From the NCBI GenBank assembly GCA_034096865.1, contig JAWQFJ010002854.1:55078-119077 (forward strand): a stretch of DNA of 64,000 bases, in the 5' to 3' direction. The DNA comes from Theodoxus fluviatilis (taxonomy: Eukaryota > Mollusca > Gastropoda > Cycloneritida > Neritidae). The notes below the pieces were generated by a model that worked only from the letters and a program-made list of their open reading frames with translations, was not told the origin of the DNA and did not search any database. The translations under genes were made by a program, and so were the position numbers. Numbering within the stretch: the stretch's first letter is position 1; the number at the start of each line of letters is the position of its first letter. This document shows positions 13,301 to 21,562 of this stretch, piece after piece.

Positions 13301-16300
13301 AGGCAATGTAAGGTTTTTGACCACAAAAATCACCAGACCTGGTTCAAAAAATAGAAACTTAAATATTTCATCTCTATAGTTATTCTCCGTTCACTAATAA
13401 AGTGGTGAGATGCAAGGAATCTGTTCTGATCCAAACCCACTGGGAGCACACAAGGTGAGACTGCACATGTATCAAGCCATACGGAAAGACTGAAGCCAAC
13501 TACATTCCCTTGCATGTATCAAGCCATACAGANNNGAAAGACTGAAGCCAACTACATTCCCTTGCATGTATCAAGCCATACAGAAAGACTGAAGCCAACT
13601 ACATTCCCTTGCATGTATCAAGCCATACAGAAAGACTGAAGCCAACTACATTCCCTTGCATGTATCAAGCCATACAGAAAGACTGAAGCCAACTACATTC
13701 CCTTGCATGTATCAAGCCATACAGAAAGACTGAAGCCAACTACATTCCCTTGCATGTATCAAGCCATACTGAAAGACTGAAGCCAACTACATTCCCTTGC
13801 ATGTATCAAGCCATACAGAAAGACTGAAGCCAACTACATTCCCTTGCATGTATCAAGCCATACTGAAAGACTGAAGCCAACTACATTCCCTTGCATGTAT
13901 CAAGCCATACAGAAAGACTGAAGCCAACTACATTCCCTTGCATGTATCAAGCCATACAGATAGACTGAAGCCAACTACATTCCCTTGCATGTATCAAGCC
14001 ATACAGATAGACTGAAGCCAACTACATTCCCTTGCATGTATCAAGCCATACAGAAAGACTGAAGCCAACTACATTCCCTTGCATGTATCAAGCCATACTG
14101 AAAGACTGAAGCCAACTACATTCCCTTGCATGTATCAAGCCATACTGAAAGACTGAAGCCAACTACATTCCCTTGCATGTATCAAGCCATACAGAAAGAC
14201 TGAAGCCAACTACATTCCCTTGCATGTATCAAGCCATACAGATAGACTGAAGCCAACTACATTCCCTTGCATGTATCAAGCCATACAGAAAGACTGAAGC
14301 CAACTACATTCCCTTGCATGTATCAAGCCATACAGAAAGACTGAAGCCAACTACATTCCCTTGCATGTATCAAGCCATACAGAAAGACTGAAGCCAACTA
14401 CATTCCCTTGCATGTATCAAGCCATACAGAAAGACTGAAGCCAACTACATTCCCTTGCATGTATCAAGCCATACAGAAAGACTGAAGCCAACTACATTCC
14501 CTTGCATGTATCAAGCCATACAGATAGACTGAAGCCAACTACATTCCCTTGCATGTATCAAGCCATACAGATAGACTGAAGCCAACTACATTCCCTTGCA
14601 TGTATCAAGCCATACAGAAAGACTGAAGCCAACTACATTCCCTTGCATGTATCAAGCCATACAGAAAGACTGAAGCCAACTACATTCCCTTGCATGTATC
14701 AAGCCATACAGAAAGACTGAAGCCAACTACATTCCCTTGCATGTATCAAGCCATACAGATAGACTGAAGCCAACTACATTCCCTTGCATGTATCAAGCCA
14801 TACAGATAGACTGAAGCCAACTACATTCCCTTGCATGTATCAAGCCATACAGAAAGACTGAAGCCAACTACATTCCCTTGCATGTATCAAGCCATACAGA
14901 AAGACTGAAGCCAACTACATTCCCTTGCATGTATCAAGCCATACAGAAAGACTGAAGCCAACTACATTCCCTTGCATGTATCAAGCCATACAGAAAGACT
15001 GAAGCCAACTACATTCCCTTGCATGTATCAAGCCATACAGAAAGACTGAAGCCAACTACATTCCCTTGCATGTATCAAGCCATACAGAAAGACTGAAGCC
15101 AACTACATTCCCTTGCATGTATCAAGCCATACAGATAGACTGAAGCCAACTACATTCCCTTGCATGTATCAAGCCATACAGAAAGACTGAAGCCAACTAC
15201 ATTCCCTTGCATGTATCAAGCCATACAGAAAGACTGAAGCCAACTACATTCCCTTGCATGTATCAAGCCATACAGAAAGACTGAAGCCAACTACATTCCC
15301 TTGCATGTATCAAGCCATACAGAAAGACTGAAGCCAACTACATTCCCTTGCATGTATCAAGCCATACAGAAAGACTGAAGCCAACTACATTCCCTTGCAT
15401 GTATCAAGCCATACAGAAAGACTGAAGCCAACTACATTCCCTTGCATGTATCAAGCCATACAGAAAGACTGAAGCCAACTACATTCCCTTGCATGTATCA
15501 AGCCATACAGATAGACTGAAGCCAACTACATTCCCTTGCATGTATCAAGCCATACAGAAAGACTGAAGCCAACTACATTCCCTTGCATGTATCAAGCCAT
15601 ACAGATAGACTGAAGCCAACTACATTCCCTTGCATGTATCAAGCCATACAGAAAGACTGAAGCCAACTACATTCCCTTGCATGTATCAAGCCATACAGAA
15701 AGACTGAAGCCAACTACATTCCCTTGCATGTATCAAGCCATACAGAAAGACTGAAGCCAACTACATTCCCTTGCATGTATCAAGCCATACAGAAAGACTG
15801 AAGCCAACTACATTCCCTTGCATGTATCAAGCCATACAGATAGACTGAAGCCAACTACATTCCCTTGCATGTATCAAGCCATACAGATAGACTGAAGCCA
15901 ACTACATTCCCTTGCATGTATCAAGCCATACAGAAAGACTGAAGCCAACTACATTCCCTTGCATGTATCAAGCCATACAGAAAGACTGAAGCCAACTACA
16001 TTCCCTTGCATGTATCAAGCCATACAGAAAGACTGAAGCCAACTACATTCCCTTGCATGTATCAAGCCATACAGAAAGACTGAAGCCAACTACATTCCCT
16101 TGCATGTATCAAGCCATACAGATAGACTGAAGCCAACTACATTCCCTTGCATGTATCAAGCCATACAGATAGACTGAAGCCAACTACATTCCCTTGCATG
16201 TATCAAGCCATACAGAAAGACTGAAGCCAACTACATTCCCTTGCATGTATCAAGCCATACAGAAAGACTGAAGCCAACTACATTCCCTTGCATGTATCAA

Positions 16301-19300
16301 GCCATACAGAAAGACTGAAGCCAACTACATTCCCTTGCATGTATCAAGCCATACAGATAGACTGAAGCCAACTACATTCCCTTGCATGTATCAAGCCATA
16401 CAGATAGACTGAAGCCAACTACATTCCCTTGCATGTATCAAGCCATACAGAAAGACTGAAGCCAACTACATTCCCTTGCATGTATCAAGCCATACAGAAA
16501 GACTGAAGCCAACTACATTCCCTTGCATGTATCAAGCCATACAGAAAGACTGAAGCCAACTACATTCCCTTGCATGTATCAAGCCATACAGAAAGACTGA
16601 AGCCAACTACATTCCCTTGCATGTATCAAGCCATACAGAAAGACTGAAGCCAACTACATTCCCTTGCATGTATCAAGCCATACAGATAGACTGAAGCCAA
16701 CTACATTCCCTTGCATGTATCAAGCCATACTGAAAGACTGAAGCCAACTACATTCCCTTGCATGTATCAAGCCATACAGAAAGACTGAAGCCAACTACAT
16801 TCCCTTGCATGTATCAAGCCATACAGAAAGACTGAAGCCAACTACATTCCCTTGCATGTATCAAGCCATACAGAAAGACTGAAGCCAACTACATTCCCTT
16901 GCATGTATCAAGCCATACAGATAGACTGAAGCCAACTACATTCCCTTGCATGTATCAAGCCATACAGATAGACTGAAGCCAACTACATTCCCTTGCATGT
17001 ATCAAGCCATACAGAAAGACTGAAGCCAACTACATTCCCTTGCATGTATCAAGCCATACAGAAAGACTGAAGCCAACTACATTCCCTTGCATGTATCAAG
17101 CCATACAGAAAGACTGAAGCCAACTACATTCCCTTGCATGTATCAAGCCATACTGAAAGACTGAAGCCAACTACATTCCCTTGCATGTATCAAGCCATAC
17201 AGATAGACTGAAGCCAACTACATTCCCTTGCATGTATCAAGCCATACAGAAAGACTGAAGCCAACTACATTCCCTTGCATGTATCAAGCCATACAGAAAG
17301 ACTGAAGCCAACTACATTCCCTTGCATGTATCAAGCCATACAGATAGACTGAAGCCAACTACATTCCCTTGCATGTATCAAGCCATACAGATAGACTGAA
17401 GCCAACTACATTCCCTTGCATGTATCAAGCCATACAGATAGACTGAAGCCAACTACATTCCCTTGCATGTATCAAGCCATACAGAAAGACTGAAGCCAAC
17501 TACATTCCCTTGCATGTATCAAGCCATACAGAAAGACTGAAGCCAACTACATTCCCTTGCATGTATCAAGCCATACAGAAAGACTGAAGCCAACTACATT
17601 CCCTTGCATGTATCAAGCCATACAGAAAGACTGAAGCCAACTACATTCCCTTGCATGTATCAAGCCATACAGAAAGACTGAAGCCAACTACATTCCCTTG
17701 CATGTATCAAGCCATACAGAAAGACTGAAGCCAACTACATTCCCTTGCATGTATCAAGCCATACAGAAGACTGAAGCCAACTACATTCCCTTGCATGTAT
17801 CAAGCCATACAGATAGACTGAAGCCAACTACATTCCCTTGCATGTATCAAGCCATACAGAAAGACTGAAGCCAACTACATTCCCTTGCATGTATCAAGCC
17901 ATACAGAAAGACTGAAGCCAACTACATTCCCTTGCATGTATCAAGCCATACAGAAAGACTGAAGCCAACTACATTCCCTTGCATGTATCAAGCCATACAG
18001 AAAGACTGAAGCCAACTACATTCCCTTGCATGTATCAAGCCATACAGATAGACTGAAGCCAACTACATTCCCTTGCATGTATCAAGCCATACAGAAAGAC
18101 TGAAGCCAACTACATTCCCTTGCATGTATCAAGCCATACAGAAAGACTGAAGCCAACTACATTCCCTTGCATGTATCAAGCCATACAGATAGACTGAAGC
18201 CAACTACATTCCCTTGCATGTATCAAGCCATACAGATAGACTGAAGCCAACTACATTCCCTTGCATGTATCAAGCCATACAGATAGACTGAAGCCAACTA
18301 CATTCCCTTGCATGTATCAAGCCATACAGAAAGACTGAAGCCAACTACATTCCCTTGCATGTATCAAGCCATACAGAAAGACTGAAGCCAACTACATTCC
18401 CTTGCATGTATCAAGCCATACAGAAAGACTGAAGCCAACTACATTCCCTTGCATGTATCAAGCCATACAGATAGACTGAAGCCAACTACATTCCCTTGCA
18501 TGTATCAAGCCATACAGAAAGACTGAAGCCAACTACATTCCCTTGCATGTATCAAGCCATACAGAAAGACTGAAGCCAACTACATTCCCTTGCATGTATC
18601 AAGCCATACAGATAGACTGAAGCCAACTACATTCCCTTGCATGTATCAAGCCATACAGATAGACTGAAGCCAACTACATTCCCTTGCATGTATCAAGCCA
18701 TACAGATAGACTGAAGCCAACTACATTCCCTTGCATGTATCAAGCCATACAGAAAGACTGAAGCCAACTACATTCCCTTGCCTTGTTGCTGCCACACCAG
18801 CCTGAATGAACCAAAAAACCAAAACAGTTCTGCCTCCTCCTCTTAGCTTACCTTCTTGCGGTCTTCTTCATTTTCAATGGGGTCCACGGCGCAGCAGGGT
18901 TTGCCGGTGAGGGTGAAGTCAAACTTGGCATACTTGCAGAAGCCACAGGCGTTGCACAGGAAGGGGTCCTTTTCATCGTAGTTGATGGCCCTGTGGCAAG
19001 CATTTCATGCAGTGTGCACATACAGTGCGAGGCATACACATGCACACACTGGTTTGATGATGATAATGATGATGATGAATGGAGTTTTACAGCCCATCAG
19101 TCTCTGTAGGCTATGCAAGGCCAATGATCACAAACAATCACAAGGACTGGTACAAACGACCCCGGCACTCCACTCTCCAAAGGACTGGTAGAGTAAGAGC
19201 AAATCAAGGCATGATTTTCCAATTAATTCGCCTCTTGCAAATCGCATAGGGAGCCCACTGGGGAAACACTGATTTGAATCTGTATACATCTTGTGAGTTT

Positions 19301-21562
19301 CACTATGACAGTGTAGTCCAAAACAATGACACTTCATGTATTGCCACTTTTGACTGGCACTACATTTTACCGTATAAAGCAATGCCAGAGGGAAAAAAAG
19401 TCTCTAGAACTATGAGATTCAGAAATACCAGAGGGTAGTACAATCATTTTTCAATTTGTAGCAAGCAAATGTAGCGAGTATCGGCCAGTCAGCAACCTGG
19501 CCTAAAAGAAAGCCGTGAAAAACAGAAACCCATCCCCTTCTAGAGTATAAAAAAGCCCATACTATTCTCATATCTATTTAAAAACCATACTATTTCTCAT
19601 AATAAACTGTTTTATAACTTCTACCAGGCATCCTGATAAAGGCTAACACGTAAAATATCACAAAGACAAAAGACATCAATGTTCATTTTGAGAACTTTCC
19701 TTTGAGCAAATCAACTAACTACTACCCAACATCATTATGCAGGCAAGCATTTTTCATAAACCTGTAATGCATACATTCATCAATACATTCGTTCCACTCA
19801 TTTATTCATTCAGTCTTTCATTCAATCTGCTCATTCACTATCTGTTTTGTTTCTTCATCCCATTCATTTCTACAGCCTTTATTCACATGATCATTCATTG
19901 TCTGTGTAGATTCACTTGATCTCTCTGTCATCAGTGACCAATTCCTACCTGCACTTGTGGCACTGGTAAACATTCTCCCCACAGTTGCCGCAGACTCCAG
20001 GGCTGGCAGGGACGGAGGCCGAGCAGCGAGGGCACTGCAGGGTCTCTGCGGTGGCTTGCAGGTTGTCGTAGAAGTCGGCGTACTCTATCATCAGGTTGCA
20101 GGCCACGATGGGAATGGGGAACTCCACCTGGGACAATACATGCAAGACATTGCCAGTGCACACAGACAGCAAATCATGGATGAGTTACAGAGACCAAACA
20201 CAAATAAACTGTTAACTGCATGACATTGTTTCATCTTAAATGATAAGATCAGCTTTTTCCTCCTCCACTAACTTAGAATAAAATGGACTTTAATACCTTG
20301 ACAAAGAATAAGAAGTTTTAATTTGTTTCCAATTTCCAATTCCATGTTACAAGTCTATTTAGAACTCTTTTGAAAATTGATTTGCCGAAGAAAATGGATC
20401 ACAGTGCCGCCCCCCCCCCCCCCCCCCTCCCCCCCCCCCCCCCCTCTCCCTCCCCAAAGATGCACAACTGAAGAAATGGGAGGAAAAGAAGAGGCTCACC
20501 TTGACATCAACTTGTCCAGCAGACAGCGTCACCTTCTTGGCCTTGTGCCACAGTCCGGGCCTGGAATGCACACACATACACACACATACTTGACTTACAC
20601 GTGTCTCAAGCATGCGTCCACACAGAGGGCACGGCAAACCTAGTTTCAGCAATATGTATCACAAATTGAAATTGAATGCAAAAGCTGGTGTAGTGACTTG
20701 CTGAGTCCATAGTTTCTACATCATGTATCAAAAAGTCATGGATGACATCATTCACAAGTTTAGATTGAAAAAATGACACCAAGTCATTGCCATATCAAGT
20801 TTGAAGGTAAAACATGCATGATGTATGGATGAGATTAGCTCTGAAGACTGTCATAGGCCAATGGAAAGAAGTGTGCTATTCTCAGAACATAAATACATTG
20901 GCAAAGTCTTCTTTAAACACACACATACACACATGCATACACACACACACACACACGCATACACACATGCATACACACACACACACACACACAGACACAC
21001 AGACACACACACACACAGAGACACACACACACACACATACACACACACACATACACACATTCAAGTGCAGTACGTCCTAGCTGACAGACATGCAGGACAT
21101 ACACAAGTAGCCATAAGACATACAACTGCTCTACAGGCTGAGTACACATAACTGACAGACATGCAGGACATACACAAGTGGCCAAAGGACATACAACTCC
21201 TCTACAGGCTGAGTACACATAGCTGACAGACATGCAGGATATACACAAGTAGCCATACAACTCCTCTACAGGCTGAGTACACATAGCTGACAGACATGCA
21301 GGACATACACAAGTAGCCATAAGACATACAACTCCTCTACAGGCTGAGTACACATAGCTGACAGACATGCAGGCTATACACAAGTGGCCAAAGGACATAC
21401 AACTCCTCTACAGGCTGAGTACACATAGCTGACAGACATGCAGGACATACACAAGTGGCCAAAGGACATACAACTCCTCTACAGGCTGAGTACACACCTG
21501 TTTCTCAGCTCCACCACAGCCTGGACCGAGCGGTTGTTGTAGTAGATGTTCATCGTCTTCAC
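112..21562 (-). CDS. UBR4: UBR4 E3 ubiquitin ligase, internal part, 13 exons
   Basis: UBR4 (p600) is a cytoplasmic N-recognin-family E3 ligase of about 5,200 residues in vertebrates. Thirteen minus-strand exons were placed by matching to the remembered family sequence and by GT-AG sites: 21498-21562, 20500-20560, 19949-20127, 18852-18990, 12897-13028, 11541-11663, 9855-10184, 7716-7898, 6879-6963, 5555-5679, 3526-3652, 710-974, 112-253. They total 1,956 nt, which is 652 codons with no stop, and every junction keeps phase. Order and spacing of family landmarks ([45 protein letters not shown]) agree with human UBR4, so no exon seems missing inside the span. The calmodulin-binding and C-terminal hemi-RING parts should lie to the left of the window and the UBR box to the right (inference). 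Introns are almost wholly repeats. Confidence 0.95.
605..672. repeat. (CA)n microsatellite
   Basis: About 68 bp of CA dinucleotides with one CG interruption, followed by (CCA)n. It lies in the UBR4 intron about 40 bp downstream of the exon 710-974 donor. Confidence 0.95.
710..974 (-). CDS. UBR4: UBR4 exon
   Basis: This 265-nt exon reads from [20 protein letters not shown] through [12 protein letters not shown] to [11 protein letters not shown]. It matches the family's EKYVWRWKQ, NNWLRQVLF and AACTIVEALATIPSRK region. The acceptor is tttgcag. The donor, placed at GG|gtgggtag to keep phase with the next exon, is followed by a CA tract. Confidence 0.92.
1031..1294. repeat. 63-bp tandem repeat, about 4 copies
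   Basis: Four near-perfect 63-bp units starting ctttTCAGGATGGGAAAGCC in the UBR4 intron between exons 3526-3652 and 710-974. The unit length is a multiple of three, so apparent open frames across it are artefacts of the repeat. Confidence 0.95.
1441..2288. mobile_element. AGGTCA-rich dispersed element, copy 1
   Basis: This 848-bp element is about 95% identical by eye to 3845-4681. It starts with acaagaagggcaaagccc and actcacatg, and ends gcttcgcatgtgagt. The terminal ACTCACATG/CATGTGAGT pair is a short inverted repeat. It contains many TGACCTTGA/TCAAGGTCA motifs in both orientations and a CGGACGCCCGGAC-rich stretch near the right end. No coding capacity was seen. It is probably a non-autonomous mobile element; the class is not determined. 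Confidence 0.8.
2420..2439. repeat. poly-G tract
   Basis: A run of about 19 uninterrupted G on the plus strand (poly-C in the UBR4 transcript), inside an intron. Confidence 0.9.
2546..2960. repeat. 83-bp tandem repeat, about 5 copies
   Basis: Units beginning aaaggagatgcatgtgtgc repeat at 83-bp spacing with few differences (gtgcgtgcg versus gtgcttgcg). It lies in a UBR4 intron and leads directly into the 41-bp array. Confidence 0.95.
2966..3535. repeat. 41-bp tandem repeat carrying a 5' splice site copy, about 14 units
   Basis: The unit contains ggctcacctctatggggcag, the complement of the UBR4 exon end CTGCCCCATAGAG|gtgagcc. The last unit (3513-3535) overlaps the true exon 3526-3652 boundary. 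Each of the other units thus supplies an identical decoy donor downstream of the real one. Unit variants differ at gtcaagg/acaggg and gtgca/gtgta. Confidence 0.95.
3526..3652 (-). CDS. UBR4: UBR4 exon whose donor lies in a 41-bp tandem array
   Basis: This 127-nt exon encodes [20 protein letters not shown], then [19 protein letters not shown], ending PHR. It aligns with the family's LWLKRDPKASYDAWKKCLP. The real end CCATAGAG|gtgagc is the first of about 14 near-identical copies in the downstream array. Confidence 0.88.
3845..4681. mobile_element. AGGTCA-rich dispersed element, copy 2
   Basis: Same orientation as copy 1 and co-linear over its length, with small indels (for example a shorter CGGACGCCC stretch near the right end). 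It sits in the next UBR4 intron upstream (exons 5555-5679 / 3526-3652). Both boundaries match copy 1 exactly, which supports a discrete element rather than local duplication. Confidence 0.8.
4682..5063. other. intronic sequence, nothing recognised
   Basis: AT-rich UBR4 intron without ORF, splice-supported exon or clear repeat. Confidence 0.5.
5064..5497. repeat. 53-bp tandem repeat, about 8 copies
   Basis: Units starting ctacagcagtatcacagcac at 53-bp spacing, a few shortened by two bases. It lies in the UBR4 intron about 60 bp downstream of the exon 5555-5679 donor. Confidence 0.95.
5555..5679 (-). CDS. UBR4: UBR4 exon
   Basis: This 125-nt exon encodes [20 protein letters not shown], then [11 protein letters not shown], ending AAKKK. 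It corresponds to the family's ITLMCLRILQ segment. The acceptor is ccttgcag and the donor gtgaatgc. A tRNA-derived SINE lies just upstream of the acceptor and the 53-bp array just downstream of the donor. Confidence 0.9.
5715..5880 (-). mobile_element. tRNA-derived SINE
   Basis: On the minus strand a tRNA-like head begins at about 5878: GGACCATGGTAGCTCAGCTG, then GTAGAGCA (A box), an anticodon-like hairpin closing CCGAAA, and GGGTTCA (B box). The 3' half of the T arm is lost, so it is not a functional tRNA. The body ctacatttttcctgtctgtc resembles that of the SINE at 12548-12730. Confidence 0.65.
5972..6155 (-). repeat. dispersed SINE-like repeat, copy 1
   Basis: Shares the order of blocks with the copies at 6409, 8725, 9493, 11770, 13270 and 19085: gcctttgtaggc-like start, aaaatcact(a/g)g, agtcaagtc, tattcttacccccaac(c/t)cac. 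The left end carries GAAT/GGAT-type microsatellite, which would be the 3' tail if the sense strand is minus. No known family name is assigned. Confidence 0.55.
6318..6408. repeat. (GA)n and (GGAT)n
   Basis: A GA dinucleotide tract of about 56 bp followed by eight GGAT-type units. The latter abuts copy 2 of the dispersed SINE-like repeat. Confidence 0.9.
6409..6570 (-). repeat. dispersed SINE-like repeat, copy 2
   Basis: Contains tgttttacgccctatcaacc, aaaatcactagagcag, agtcacggtgtccctagtta, and tcaattcttaccccaaaccc before running into poly-G. Same orientation as the other six copies. Confidence 0.6.
6571..6689. repeat. poly-G tract (about 30 G) and (GA)n
   Basis: About 30 consecutive G on the plus strand followed by 85 bp of GA repeats, in a UBR4 intron. 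The purine/pyrimidine asymmetry is complete over about 115 bp. Confidence 0.9.
6879..6963 (-). CDS. UBR4: UBR4 exon
   Basis: This 85-nt exon encodes [20 protein letters not shown] and continues CWEQRVRC. The conserved EDSCWE is present. The acceptor is gttgcag and the donor gtgagtgg. The CA/AGCACAC array starts about 40 bp upstream of its acceptor. It leaves one base, which is completed to Val by the next exon. Confidence 0.92.
7005..7386. repeat. AGCACAC/CA array
   Basis: CA repeats regularly interrupted by AGCACA, about 380 bp, immediately upstream of the UBR4 exon 6879-6963 acceptor. The long cysteine/valine or threonine/histidine frames across it are repeat artefacts. Confidence 0.95.
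7440..7711. repeat. CA-rich low-complexity tract
   Basis: Interrupted CA microsatellite running to within five bases of the exon 7716-7898 donor. Confidence 0.9.
7716..7898 (-). CDS. UBR4: UBR4 exon
   Basis: This 183-nt exon (61 codons, phase 0) encodes [20 protein letters not shown], then [13 protein letters not shown], ending GHQANPDL. The match to the family's YNLRRG, LMCLLTRDN and GHWANPDL is strong. The donor gttcgtgt departs from consensus after GT and opens straight into a CA-rich tract. Confidence 0.93.
7978..8698. mobile_element. 721-bp terminal-inverted-repeat element with 6-bp target duplication
   Basis: Perfect 13-bp termini CAGACCTGTGCAC and GTGCACAGGTCTG flanked on both sides by CAACTA (7972-7977 and 8699-8704). 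It is inserted in a UBR4 intron. Inside are AT-rich palindromic aaatcgtaaaaattacgatt segments, duplicated in a tandem of about 42 bp at 8597-8679, and a minus-strand open frame (see 8070-8280). It lacks a transposase domain, so it is non-autonomous. A 6-bp duplication does not fit hAT (8) or Mariner (2); the superfamily is unassigned. Confidence 0.85.
8070..8280 (-). CDS. putative first exon inside the 721-bp element
   Basis: ATG at 8280 opens [20 protein letters not shown], an acidic frame continuing through [12 protein letters not shown] and ending [11 protein letters not shown]. It stops at a consensus donor, G|gtgagtcg, at 8070/8069. Acidic N-termini ending at a strong donor look like the first coding exon of a transposase or a captured gene. 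No function recognised. A second ATG at 8322 is in frame upstream. Confidence 0.5.
8725..9480 (-). repeat. dispersed SINE-like repeat, copy 3, with internal 28-bp array
   Basis: The part carrying cagcctttgtaggctatgt is expanded to about 22 tandem 28-bp units (about 8735-9352). After this the normal blocks gaccatttcataact, ttcttacccccaacccacag follow. Unit variants alternate taggc/tatgc and ggcc/ggtc. Confidence 0.85.
9493..9625 (-). repeat. dispersed SINE-like repeat, copy 4
   Basis: Starts gcctttgtaggctatgtaag, then aaaactcattagagctgg and gcaggtcaagtc. It ends in a CT-rich stretch and lacks the ttcttacccccaac block. Same orientation as the others. Confidence 0.6.
9855..10184 (-). CDS. UBR4: UBR4 exon
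   Basis: This 330-nt exon encodes 110 residues starting [18 protein letters not shown], with [20 protein letters not shown] near the end. The middle (about residues 25-75) is a low-conservation serine/proline linker, as in other UBR4 proteins. The acceptor is cccacag and the donor GAG|gtgaggct. Codons are GC-rich compared with the surrounding intron. Confidence 0.94.
10553..10860. repeat. 61-bp tandem repeat, 5 copies, with splice-donor-like core
   Basis: Each unit contains gagttcctacctggatattc. Its reverse complement includes ATCCAGGTAGGAACTC, identical to the donor of UBR4 exon 11541-11663. It is separated from the related 53-bp array by a degenerate stretch at about 10861-11003. Confidence 0.92.
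11004..11555. repeat. 53-bp tandem repeat, about 10 copies, overlapping a UBR4 donor
   Basis: Unit gacagagttcctacctggat plus tttatcctttttcattctta and cagtca(c/t)tttgta. The final unit runs into the exon 11541-11663 end, so the real donor is the outermost member of the series. Confidence 0.93.
11541..11663 (-). CDS. UBR4: UBR4 exon
   Basis: This 123-nt exon (41 codons, phase 0 at both ends) encodes [20 protein letters not shown] and ends ...[10 protein letters not shown], matching the family's [16 protein letters not shown]. The donor ATCCAG|gtaggaactc is also present in each unit of the adjoining downstream tandem arrays. Confidence 0.93.
11670..11769. repeat. (GAAT)n/(GGAT)n microsatellite
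   Basis: About 100 bp of GAAT and GGAT tetranucleotides in a UBR4 intron, immediately left of copy 5 of the dispersed SINE-like repeat. Confidence 0.9.
11770..11945 (-). repeat. dispersed SINE-like repeat, copy 5
   Basis: Blocks gtccatcagccttcgtaggc, catcactagagttggctgga, gccaagtcttgctttcccga and attcctacccccaacccaca in the usual order. Same orientation as the other copies. Confidence 0.6.
12120..12547. other. intronic sequence, unassigned
   Basis: UBR4 intron of mixed composition. The short open frames across it have no splice support or recognisable similarity. It may be repeat-derived, but no second copy was seen in the window. Confidence 0.4.
12548..12730 (+). mobile_element. tRNA-derived SINE
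   Basis: Plus-strand head cagctcagtggttagagcac (A box) and GGTTCAGTCC (B box) about 45 bp apart, then the body tccacatttttgtctttctg. It is the same family as 5715-5880 but more complete in the T arm. It is in the antisense orientation to UBR4. Confidence 0.7.
12897..13028 (-). CDS. UBR4: UBR4 exon with duplicated 5' end
   Basis: This 132-nt exon encodes [20 protein letters not shown] through SSDRLGAR and matches the UBR4 stretch around NTLLDKAD. The donor is gtgggtgt. Its acceptor and first 36 coding bases are repeated in a 114-bp tandem duplication just upstream. Using the outer acceptor would add an in-frame stop, so the inner copy is taken as real. Confidence 0.92.
12993..13220. repeat. 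UBR4: 114-bp tandem duplication of a UBR4 acceptor and exon start
   Basis: 12993-13106 is repeated at 13107-13220 with a few substitutions. The unit holds 36 coding bases of exon 12897-13028, its acceptor and about 78 bp of intron. Splicing to the outer acceptor (13142) would read into a TGA after 12 codons of intron-derived frame. Confidence 0.93.
13270..13455 (-). repeat. dispersed SINE-like repeat, copy 6
   Basis: Contains cagttttacagccaatcagc, aaaaatcaccagacctgg and a diverged gttctgatccaaacccact. Same orientation as the other copies. It lies next to the start of the 47-bp array. Confidence 0.55.
13466..18781. repeat. 5.3-kb minisatellite, 47-bp unit, about 113 copies
   Basis: The unit is catgtatcaagccatacaga plus aagactgaagccaactacat plus tcccttg. 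Copies differ mainly at two positions, giving three variants (cagaaag, cagatag, ctgaaag). One unit near 17765 has a one-base deletion. Three N at 13533-13535 mark an assembly uncertainty at the start. The array fills most of one UBR4 intron. Confidence 0.97.
18852..18990 (-). CDS. UBR4: UBR4 exon, second half of cysteine-rich block
   Basis: This 139-nt exon encodes [20 protein letters not shown] and continues through [15 protein letters not shown]. It is among the most conserved UBR4 segments. The acceptor is gccacag and the donor gtaagcta. The intron on its 3' side (lower coordinates) is about 5.8 kb and is almost entirely the 47-bp tandem array. Confidence 0.94.
19085..19270 (-). repeat. 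dispersed SINE-like repeat, copy 7
   Basis: Preceded by (GATGAT)n. Contains gttttacagcccatcagtct, acaatcacaaggactgg, gagcaaatcaaggcatgatt and cgcctcttgcaaatcgcata. Same orientation as the other six. Confidence 0.6.
19271..19948. other. intronic sequence, nothing recognised
   Basis: AT-rich UBR4 intron, with some ATTC-type low complexity near 19780-19890. Confidence 0.5.
19949..20127 (-). CDS. UBR4: UBR4 exon, cysteine-rich zinc-ribbon-like part
   Basis: This 179-nt exon begins [20 protein letters not shown] and carries [14 protein letters not shown] and CHKC, the first part of the conserved cysteine-rich block of UBR4. The paired CxxC motifs suggest zinc binding (inference). The acceptor is gtcccag and the donor gtaggaat. 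It ends with two bases of an Arg codon completed by the next exon. Confidence 0.93.
20409..20446. repeat. poly-C tract
   Basis: Two C runs separated by one or two T on the plus strand, poly-G in the UBR4 transcript, about 55 bp downstream of the exon 20500-20560 donor. Confidence 0.9.
20500..20560 (-). CDS. UBR4: UBR4 exon
   Basis: This 61-nt exon encodes [20 protein letters not shown]. The acceptor is attccag and the donor gtgagcc. The sequence closely follows the vertebrate UBR4 segment containing WHKAKKV. It ends on a complete codon, matching the phase-0 start of the next exon. Confidence 0.92.
20918..21061. repeat. CA microsatellite
   Basis: Interrupted CA/CATA/CAGA repeats of about 140 bp leading into the 71-bp array. 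Confidence 0.93.
21062..21497. repeat. 71-bp tandem repeat, about 6 copies, abutting a UBR4 donor
   Basis: Units contain gctgacagacatgcaggac, aagtggccaaaggacatac and tctacaggctgagtacacat. The last unit ends tacacac directly against the exon 21498-21562 donor. One copy has a deletion in the middle. Confidence 0.93.
21498..21562 (-). CDS. UBR4: UBR4 exon (most 5' in window)
   Basis: This 65-nt exon encodes [19 protein letters not shown] and the following RN. It starts after a TTGCAG acceptor and ends ...AACAG before gtgtgta. It joins in phase to the next exon (AG|G gives Arg). The 71-bp tandem array in the intron reaches to within a few bases of its donor. No further upstream exon was found to the right in the window. 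Confidence 0.9.

Noticed and set aside
13466..18781. CRISPR array
   Set aside because: The 47-bp units are contiguous without variable spacers, in an intron of an animal gene.
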